The notes under the pieces were generated by a model. That model was not told the DNA's origin and ran no database searches. It was given only the letters and a program-made list of their open reading frames with translations. A DNA stretch of 64,000 nucleotides from Microbacterium sp. BK668 (lineage in GTDB: Bacteria > Actinomycetota > Actinomycetes > Actinomycetales > Microbacteriaceae): positions 1,240,001-1,304,000 of the forward strand of contig NZ_SNWG01000001.1 in the NCBI RefSeq assembly GCF_004362195.1, given 5' to 3'. The position numbers and the translations under genes were made by a program. Shown here in pieces: positions 58,199 through 64,000 of the stretch (within the stretch, counting starts at the first letter, position 1; each line of letters begins with the position of its first letter).

Positions 58199-59203
58199 AT
58201 GAAGGCGCTCGCCATCCACGGCAAGGAAGACATCCGCTGGGAGGACCGCGAGGTCCCCACGCCCGGCGAGGGCGAGGTGCGCCTCCGCGTGCGCTACGTC
58301 GGCATCTGCGGCTCCGACCTGCACTACTACTTCCACGGCGCCAACGGCGAGTACGAGATCCGCGAGCCTCTCACGCCCGGTCACGAACTCTCGGCCGTCG
58401 TCGACCTCGACCCCTCGGGCCGCCTCGCGGCGGGCACGCCGGTGACCGTGCACCCCGCCCGCTACGGTGCCGAGATCCCCGGCCTGGAGGACAAGCCCCA
58501 CCTCCGCCCCGGCGGCGACTACTTCGGCAGCGCGGCCACGACGCCGCACCGTCAGGGCGGAGCCGCTGAGTACCTCCTCGTCGAGGAGCACATGATCCGC
58601 GTGCTCCCCGAGGGCCTGCCGCTCGAGCGCGCCGCGCTCGCCGAGCCTCTCGCGGTCGCGCTGCACGCCGTCGGCCTCGCGGGCGATCTCACCGGCAAGC
58701 GCGTGCTCGTGATCGGCGCCGGTCCGATCGGCCTGCTGGTGGTCGCCGCGGCCGATCACGGGGGCGCCGCCGCGATCGGTGCGAGCGACGTGCGGACCGA
58801 GCCGCTCGAGCGCGCAGCGGCCCTCGGTGCGACCGAGCTCGCGATGGTCGGCCGGGACACGATCGCGGACGAGTCCTACGACGTGGTCTTCGAGTGCTCC
58901 GGGGTCGCGGCATCCGTCACCCAGGCCGTCCGCGCCGCGCGACGGGCGGGCGTCATCGTGCAGGTCGGGATGCTCGCGAACGCTGAGATCGGCGTCAACC
59001 TCGCACCCATGCTCGCCAAGGAGCTGACGATCCGCGGTGCCTTCCGCTTCTCGGGCGAGATCGATGACGCGGTCGCGATGCTCGCCGCGTCCGACGTGTT
59101 CGACGCCGTGATCTCGCACACCATCGACGCCTCCGCCGCGGTGGAGGCCTTCGCTACGGCCCGGGACTCCTCGGCTTCCGCCAAGGTCCTCCTCGCCCTC
59201 TGA
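58199..59203 (+). CDS. L-idonate 5-dehydrogenase-like MDR without structural zinc
   Basis: A 334-residue medium-chain dehydrogenase. Catalytic zinc residues are present (C37-like GICGSDLHYYFHG, GHELS), and VIGAGPIGLLVVAAADHGG binds NAD(P). The structural zinc lobe, normally four cysteines, is replaced by HPARYGAEIPGLEDKPHLRPGGDYFGSA with none. YFGSAATTPHRQGG resembles idonate dehydrogenases. The ATG at 58199 has GGAAGGAGGA; a GTG at 58133 overlapping the previous stop would add 22 residues. In context it may link L-idonate or another hexonate to the mannonate/KDG route. Confidence 0.82.
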   Translation: MKALAIHGKEDIRWEDREVPTPGEGEVRLRVRYVGICGSDLHYYFHGANGEYEIREPLTPGHELSAVVDLDPSGRLAAGTPVTVHPARYGAEIPGLEDKPHLRPGGDYFGSAATTPHRQGGAAEYLLVEEHMIRVLPEGLPLERAALAEPLAVALHAVGLAGDLTGKRVLVIGAGPIGLLVVAAADHGGAAAIGASDVRTEPLERAAALGATELAMVGRDTIADESYDVVFECSGVAASVTQAVRAARRAGVIVQVGMLANAEIGVNLAPMLAKELTIRGAFRFSGEIDDAVAMLAASDVFDAVISHTIDASAAVEAFATARDSSASAKVLLAL

Positions 59204-59251
59204 TCCACCACCTGTCACCCCTCTCCCCAACTCATCTACGAAGGAGTAACC

Positions 59252-60652
59252 ATGAGCACTTCGAACGTCCCCGGTGTGGATGCCGCGGCACCGCCGCCGA
59301 CCGTCCAGCGGTCGACCGGCGACCTGGTCCGGGCCGCCGTCTCGGGCTGGCTCGGCACCGCGCTGGAGTTCATGGACTTCCAGCTCTATTCGCTGGCCGC
59401 AGCACTCGTCTTCAGCCAGCTCTTCTTCGCCGGTGAGGAGGCCGGCATGGCCGTCGTCCTCGCAATGGCGACGTACGGCGTCGGCTACGTCGCGCGACCC
59501 CTCGGAGCGTGGTACTTCGGCCGCATGGGCGACAAGGTGGGCCGCCGCAAGGTGCTCTTCTACACGATCCTCCTGATGGGTCTCGCGACGACCCTCATCG
59601 GCTTCCTCCCCACATATGAGCAGGCCGGCATCATCGCCCCGATCATGCTCGTCGTGCTGCGTCTGGCCCAGGGCTTCGGCGCGGGCGCCGAGATCTCGGG
59701 CGCCGGCGTCATGCTCGCCGAGTACGCCCCGACGCGTCGCCGCGGCATCATCGCCTCGCTCGTCGCGCTCGGCACGAACTGCGGAACGCTCTTCGCCTCG
59801 GCGATCTGGGCGATCCTGCTCGCCGTCATGATGGAGGACGACGTCATCGCGTGGGGCTGGCGCATTCCGTTCATCGCGAGCTCCGTCGTCATGCTCTTCG
59901 CCGTGTGGGTGCGCTTCCGCCTCAAGGAGAGCCCCGTCTTCGAGGAGCGCACCGACGTCGTCGACGGCAAGGCGCTCTCGCGCGACGAGATGGTCGAGCT
60001 CGCCACGCAGACCAACGACGTGCGCACGCTGCAGGCGCTCGAGCGCAAGCCCATCAAGGCGACGCTCGTCTCGTTCTTCCTGCGCTTCGGCCAGGCGGGC
60101 AACTCGGGCCTCATCCAGACCTACATGATATCGTTCATCACGATCACGCTCGCCGTGCAGAAGGGCGTCGGCCCCGAGATCGTCATCGTCTCGTCGCTCA
60201 TCGGCTTCGGCACGATCCCGCTCGTCGGCTGGCTCGGCGACGTGTTCGGCCGCCGGCGGATGTACATCGTCATGACGTCGCTCTCGCTCCTGCTGATCGT
60301 CCCGACCATGCTCGCGATCAACACGAAGGAGATCGGCTGGATCTTCGTCGGCTACGCCGTGATCCACAACGTCTCGGTCCTGGGCCTGGCATCGATGGAG
60401 AACATCTCGCTCCCCGAGATCTTCGGCGCGCGCAACCGATACACCCTCACCGCGATCGTCCGTGAGATCGCCGCGATCATCGCGACCGGCATCGGTCCGA
60501 TCATCGCCGCAGCCTGGGTCGCGGCGACGACCGGCAGCATCCTCCCGGTGATCGTGCTGCTCGGCTTCTACACGGCCTGCGCCCTCGTCGCGGCGATCGT
60601 CGCACCCGAGTGGACCGGCCGCGACCTGACCGACCCGCGCTCGGCGATGTGA
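59252..60652 (+). CDS. MHS-family MFS transporter
   Basis: A 466-residue, 12-helix major facilitator of the metabolite:H+ symporter family (KgtP/ShiA/ProP type). The A-loop motif GRMGDKVGRRKVL between TM2 and TM3 and its second copy GDVFGRRRM are present; RLAQGFGAGAEISGAGVMLAEYAP is the MHS signature. A cytoplasmic insert of about 50 residues (EERTDVVDGKALSRDEMVELATQ...) separates the halves. Good GAAGGAG. It is probably the proton-driven hexuronate or hexonate importer of the operon. Confidence 0.88.
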   Translation: MSTSNVPGVDAAAPPPTVQRSTGDLVRAAVSGWLGTALEFMDFQLYSLAAALVFSQLFFAGEEAGMAVVLAMATYGVGYVARPLGAWYFGRMGDKVGRRKVLFYTILLMGLATTLIGFLPTYEQAGIIAPIMLVVLRLAQGFGAGAEISGAGVMLAEYAPTRRRGIIASLVALGTNCGTLFASAIWAILLAVMMEDDVIAWGWRIPFIASSVVMLFAVWVRFRLKESPVFEERTDVVDGKALSRDEMVELATQTNDVRTLQALERKPIKATLVSFFLRFGQAGNSGLIQTYMISFITITLAVQKGVGPEIVIVSSLIGFGTIPLVGWLGDVFGRRRMYIVMTSLSLLLIVPTMLAINTKEIGWIFVGYAVIHNVSVLGLASMENISLPEIFGARNRYTLTAIVREIAAIIATGIGPIIAAAWVAATTGSILPVIVLLGFYTACALVAAIVAPEWTGRDLTDPRSAM

Positions 60653-60685
60653 CGCCGGACGCGATCGACACCCGCAAGTGGATCG

Positions 60686-60748
60686 AGGGTGCGGCCGCGC
60701 AGGTCGTGGCCGCACCCCGGTCCGGGCGGCCGCGCGCGGCCGCACCCT
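60686..60748. other. three-copy inverted-repeat element with alternative hairpins
   Basis: AGGGTGCGGCCGCGC (60686-60700) is exactly complementary to GCGCGGCCGCACCCT (60734-60748), while its inner GGGTGCGGCC (60687-60696) is also complementary to GGCCGCACCC (60708-60717). The two pairings exclude each other. Located between the transporter and manD. Confidence 0.6.
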
Positions 60749-60765
60749 GACAGCAAGGACGAGAC

Positions 60766-61995
60766 ATGACCATCGACCGCGTCGACGTCAACATCACCAG
60801 CCCCGGGCGCAACTTCGTGACGCTCAAGATCACGACCTCGGACGGCATCGTCGGATGGGGCGACGCGACCCTCAACGGGCGCGAGCTCTCGGTCGCGTCC
60901 TACCTCGGCGACCACGTCGCCTCGACGCTCATCGGCCGTGACGAGGACCGCATCGAGGACACGTGGCAGTACCTCTACCGCGGGCCGTACTGGCGCCGCG
61001 GCCCCGTCACGATGGCCGCGATCGCCGCTGTCGACATGGCGCTGTGGGACATCAAGGCCAAGAAGGCCGGGATGCCGCTCTACCAGCTGCTCGGCGGTGC
61101 GAGCCGGTCGGGCGTGCGGGTCTACGCCCACGCCTCCGGCACCGACTACGACGCCCTCGCGAACGCGATCACGGGCTATCGCGAGCTCGGCTTCACCGCG
61201 GTGCGCGTGCAGACCGGCGTGCCGGGTCTCGGCCAGATCTACGGCGTCTCGGCTGCGGGACCGGGCGTCCGCTACGACTACGAGCCGGCCAAGCGCGCCC
61301 AGGACGGCCGCCCCAGCGAGGAGACGTGGGACACCCGCACCTACCTCAATCACATGCCCGGCGTCTTCGCGCGCATCCGCGAGGACTTCGGCAGCGGACT
61401 GCGCATCCTGCACGACGGGCACCACCGCATGACGCCGATCGAAGCAGCCCGCTTCGCGAAGGACATCGAGCCGTACGACCTCTTCTGGCTCGAGGACTGC
61501 ACCCCCGGCGAGGACCAGACGGCCCTGCGACTCGTGCGCCAGCACTCCACGACGCCGCTCGCGATCGGCGAGGTCTTCAACACCGTCTTCGACTATCAGA
61601 CGCTCATCACCGAGCGCCTCATCGACTACGTCCGCTCCGCCGTCACCCACACGGGCGGCATCACCGCCATGAAGAAGCTCCTCGACTTCGCCGCGATCTA
61701 CGGCATCAAGTCCGGCATCCACGGCCCGACCGACATCTCGCCGGTCGGCATGGCCGCCGCCCTGCATCTCGACCTCGCGATCCACAACTTCGGCATCCAG
61801 GAGTACATGCCGCACAACGAGCAGACGCTGGAGGTGTTCCAGACCTCCTTCACGTTCGACCAGGGCTTCCTCCACCCCGGCGAGCAGCCCGGCCTGGGCG
61901 TCGAGCTCGACGAGGACGCGGCGTCCGCCTTCGAGTACACGAAGGCCTACCTGCCCGTGAACCGCCTCACCGACGGGACCGTCCATGACTGGTGA
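60766..61995 (+). CDS. manD: D-mannonate dehydratase (ManD, enolase superfamily)
   Basis: A 409-residue enolase-superfamily dehydratase that converts D-mannonate to 2-keto-3-deoxygluconate. Metal ligands are D217 (LHDGHH), E243 (WLEDC) and E269 (IGEVF); the acid/base residues R147, Y159 and H219 correspond to the R147/Y159 pair and H212 of the characterised Novosphingobium enzyme. The C-terminal [14 protein letters not shown] stretch is the ManD signature. Intact motifs argue for the high-activity class rather than the low-activity GlcD-type members. Eda start overlaps its end by 11 bases. Confidence 0.92.
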   Translation: MTIDRVDVNITSPGRNFVTLKITTSDGIVGWGDATLNGRELSVASYLGDHVASTLIGRDEDRIEDTWQYLYRGPYWRRGPVTMAAIAAVDMALWDIKAKKAGMPLYQLLGGASRSGVRVYAHASGTDYDALANAITGYRELGFTAVRVQTGVPGLGQIYGVSAAGPGVRYDYEPAKRAQDGRPSEETWDTRTYLNHMPGVFARIREDFGSGLRILHDGHHRMTPIEAARFAKDIEPYDLFWLEDCTPGEDQTALRLVRQHSTTPLAIGEVFNTVFDYQTLITERLIDYVRSAVTHTGGITAMKKLLDFAAIYGIKSGIHGPTDISPVGMAAALHLDLAIHNFGIQEYMPHNEQTLEVFQTSFTFDQGFLHPGEQPGLGVELDEDAASAFEYTKAYLPVNRLTDGTVHDW

Positions 61996-62635
61996 TGTCG
62001 TGCGTCTCCCGCTGCCGGAGAAGACCGTCGGCTCGCGGCTCATCGTCGTCGCACGCGCGCAGCACGCCGAGGACTACGACGCCGCGCTTGAGTCCCTCCT
62101 CGACGCGGGCATCCGCAGCGTCGAGCTGACGCTCACGACTCCCGGGACGATCGAGCGGCTCCCGCAGCTGCTCGAGCGCTTCGGCGACCGCGCCGATCTC
62201 GGAGTCGGGACCGTCACGAACACCGACCAGGTCGCGAGGGCGGCGGATGCCGGTGCCCGCTACCTCGTGACGCCCATCACGGCGCCCGAGCTTCTCGCGG
62301 CGGCGCTGCAGGCCGGCGTGCCGCTCGTGCCCGGCGGCTTCACCCCGACCGAGCTCTTCGCCTCGTGGTCGGCCGGTGCCTCGGCGGTCAAGGTCTTCCC
62401 CGCGGGACGCCTCGGCGCCGGCTACGTCAAAGACCTCCGCGGACCGTTCCCCGACATCCAGGTCGTGCCGTCCGGGGGCGTCGATCTCGACAGCGCGCGG
62501 CAGTGGCTCGATGCCGGGGCGGCAGCCGTGAGCGTCGGCGGACCTCTGCTGGGCGATGCCTTCGCCGGGGGCGACCTCCTCGCCCTTCGTCAGCGCGCCG
62601 AGTCGTTCGTCGCGGTGGCTTCGGACGGCGCATGA
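61985..62635 (+). CDS. eda: KDPG aldolase (Eda)
   Basis: A 216-residue class I aldolase that cleaves 2-keto-3-deoxy-6-phosphogluconate to pyruvate and glyceraldehyde 3-phosphate. Schiff-base lysine in SAVKVFPAG (about 137), [17 protein letters not shown] and VPSGGVDL are the family motifs; TLTTPG carries the catalytic Glu one turn earlier ([10 protein letters not shown]). The ATG at 61985 overlaps manD by 11 bases and its stop overlaps the kinase start by 4, a tightly coupled set. Confidence 0.92.
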   Translation: MTGDVVRLPLPEKTVGSRLIVVARAQHAEDYDAALESLLDAGIRSVELTLTTPGTIERLPQLLERFGDRADLGVGTVTNTDQVARAADAGARYLVTPITAPELLAAALQAGVPLVPGGFTPTELFASWSAGASAVKVFPAGRLGAGYVKDLRGPFPDIQVVPSGGVDLDSARQWLDAGAAAVSVGGPLLGDAFAGGDLLALRQRAESFVAVASDGA

Positions 62636-63597
62636 TGTCCGGCTCGTCGGCGCCGCGTGCCGTTACCCTCGGCGAGACGATGGCGCTCGTGCGGACGCGC
62701 GAGCTCGGCTCGCTCCGCCACGCCACGGACCTCGCCCTCGGGATCGGCGGGGCCGAGAGCAACGTCGCGATCGGGCTCTCGCGGCTCGGCGTCGACGTCG
62801 GGTGGCTGGGCCGCATCGGCGACGACCCGCTCGGCGAGCGCGTGCGGCGTGAGATCCGCGCCGAGGGGGTGGAGGTCCTCGCCGTCGTGGACGGCGAGGC
62901 GCCGACGGGCCTCATGCTGAAGGAGCGTCCCCGGGCGACGTCGACGAGAGTCCTCTACTACCGCGCCGGCTCGGCCGGGTCGCGGCTGTCGCCGGCGGAC
63001 GTTCCCCACGGATGGATCGAGGGCGCCGACCTGCTGCACCTCACGGGCATCACGGCGCTCCTCTCCGCCTCGGCCCGGGAGTGCCTGTCGGCCGCGATCG
63101 ACCGCGCCCGGCAGGCCGGCGTGCGCGTGACCTTCGACATCAACTACCGCTCCGCCCTCGCCGACGCCGGCACGGCGGGGCCGTGGCTGCGCGAGCTCGC
63201 CGAGCGCGCCGACATCGTCTTCGGCGGCCCGGAGGAGCTCGAGCTGCTCCATCCGGGAACGGATGCCGCGGCCGCCTGCCGTCGCCTGCTCGAGCGGGGC
63301 GTCGGGGAGGTCGTGCTCAAACGCGGCGCGGACGGCGCCACCGCCTATCTCCCGTCGGGCGGCGTCGACTCGCCCGGATTCCAGATCGACGTCGTCGACA
63401 CGGTCGGCGCCGGCGACGCCTTCGTCGCGGGCTATCTGAGCGGCGTGCTCGACGGCTCTGACGTGGCGGCGCGACTGCACCGCGCCAACGTCTGCGGAGC
63501 GATGCTGTGCATGACGCCGGGGGACTGGGAGTCGAGCCCCACGCTGCGAGAAGTCGAGGCCTTCACCGCGACCGGCGGCGATCCGGTCAGCCGCTGA
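62632..63597 (+). CDS. kdgK: 2-keto-3-deoxygluconate kinase (PfkB family)
   Basis: A 321-residue PfkB-family sugar kinase. The N-terminal GGAESNVAIGLSRLGVDVGWLGRIGDDPLGE and C-terminal DTVGAGDAFVAGYLSG (catalytic base Asp, anion hole GAGD) are complete. YYRAGSAGSRLSPADVP is the KDG-kinase-type substrate loop. Overlaps eda as ATGA, with tandem Met codons at 62632 and 62635. It phosphorylates the KDG made by ManD so that Eda can cleave it. Confidence 0.9.
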   Translation: MMSGSSAPRAVTLGETMALVRTRELGSLRHATDLALGIGGAESNVAIGLSRLGVDVGWLGRIGDDPLGERVRREIRAEGVEVLAVVDGEAPTGLMLKERPRATSTRVLYYRAGSAGSRLSPADVPHGWIEGADLLHLTGITALLSASARECLSAAIDRARQAGVRVTFDINYRSALADAGTAGPWLRELAERADIVFGGPEELELLHPGTDAAAACRRLLERGVGEVVLKRGADGATAYLPSGGVDSPGFQIDVVDTVGAGDAFVAGYLSGVLDGSDVAARLHRANVCGAMLCMTPGDWESSPTLREVEAFTATGGDPVSR

Positions 63598-63683
63598 CCC
63601 TGATCCCCGCGGCGCCCTGAGCGGCCGTTCGCGTCCGGGTCCCTGACGTGCCACCCTCGAAGCACACAGATCGAGGAGTGCCC

Positions 63684-64000
63684 ATGGCCGGCTGGCGAAT
63701 CCGCGACTACCACCCCGACGATGTCGACGGCATCCTGCGCCTCTGGGAGCAGGTGCTGGCGGCCGGCGGCGAGCCGGTGTACGGGCTGTCCGACGTCCTC
63801 GCCTCGTGCGCCAAGGACCACGCCGTCGTCGCGGTCGTCGGAGACGAGATCATCGGCGCCGCCGTGGGCCGGGCGGCACACGCGCAGGGGTGGGTCGTGT
63901 TCCTCGCGACCGCGTCCCATATGCGCGGTCAGGGCGTGGGATCGTCGCTGCTGGCGGCGCTCGAATCGCGCATGGCCGCGCACGGCGTGTCGAAGCTGTC
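63684..64000 (+). CDS. GNAT acetyltransferase (truncated by the window edge)
   Basis: At least 105 residues of a GNAT-fold N-acetyltransferase starting MAGWRIRDYHPDDVDGILRLWEQ; the acetyl-CoA loop MRGQGVGSSLLAALE (R/Q-x2-G-x-G/A) is at about 75-89. The ATG at 63684 has GAGGAG upstream. The frame is open to base 64000 and the stop is outside the window. Co-directional with the hexuronate operon but 86 bases away and probably separate. Confidence 0.8.
   Translation, partial: MAGWRIRDYHPDDVDGILRLWEQVLAAGGEPVYGLSDVLASCAKDHAVVAVVGDEIIGAAVGRAAHAQGWVVFLATASHMRGQGVGSSLLAALESRMAAHGVSKL

Noticed and set aside
57872..60745. 957-codon minus-strand frame across the hexuronate operon
   Set aside because: Shadow frame rich in Glu/Arg/Asp/His repeats, lying opposite three clear genes.

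Overview
The window is GC-rich (roughly 70% by eye) and densely coded, with many 4-base stop/start overlaps, leaderless-looking promoters and frequent GTG starts. Together with gene content (DevR/DevS-type sensors, LacI-controlled sugar operons, GH68/GH32 fructan enzymes, MmpL), this points to a high-GC actinobacterium, most likely Microbacteriaceae and probably Microbacterium. No rRNA, tRNA, transposase, integrase, CRISPR array or origin was seen, so it reads as chromosomal sequence.

Region A (about 0.2-16.3 kb) looks like a dormancy or hypoxia island. A GAF-GAF histidine kinase and a NarL-type response regulator, both very like mycobacterial DevS/DevR (DosS/DosR), sit among three universal stress proteins, a PEP synthase, a P-type ATPase, a CPBP protease, a WS/DGAT acyltransferase, a beta-CASP-type metallohydrolase, an SDR and an alpha/beta hydrolase. 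Eight copies of a 14-bp near-palindrome (GGGACCTTCGRCCC) lie in front of these genes; four of them sit exactly 34-35 bases before a start codon. I infer a compact self-contained DevR-like regulon.

Region B (16.3-27.4 kb): a LacI regulator faces a DapA-family aldolase gene and an atypical Nramp-fold transporter. An arsenic block follows, with ArsC, an ArsR-ArsC fusion, a GNAT, an ArsO-like flavoprotein, a cysteine-type ArsR and an aquaglyceroporin; two distinct ArsR-type operators can be read. Next come a MerR/membrane-protein pair and a MarR/NAD(P)-binding/coiled-coil operon.

Region C (27.5-32.8 kb) is a five-gene, non-phosphorylating sugar-acid pathway: IlvD/Edd dehydratase, SMP-30 lactonase, FAH-family hydrolase, zinc alcohol dehydrogenase and SDR. 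Region D (32.8-39.3 kb) holds a cNMP-binding/TrxR-like flavoprotein without the redox CxxC, a UBP zinc finger, a MarR-MmpL divergent pair with a perfect operator, a pterin-dehydratase/VOC fusion and a DUF1269 protein.

Region E (39.3-51.6 kb) is a fructan locus: two LacI regulators, secreted levansucrase (GH68), two exported GH32 enzymes, one cytoplasmic clan GH-J enzyme and an ABC importer without its own ATPase. Two 18-bp perfect palindromes with an AAATCGATTT core mark the control region. Region F (51.6-55.4 kb) is TetR, NCS1 permease and amidohydrolase. Region G (55.5-63.6 kb) is a hexuronate/mannonate operon (LacI, fructuronate reductase-like, idonate dehydrogenase-like, MHS permease, ManD, Eda, KDG kinase) that feeds pyruvate and glyceraldehyde 3-phosphate. 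The right edge cuts a GNAT gene.
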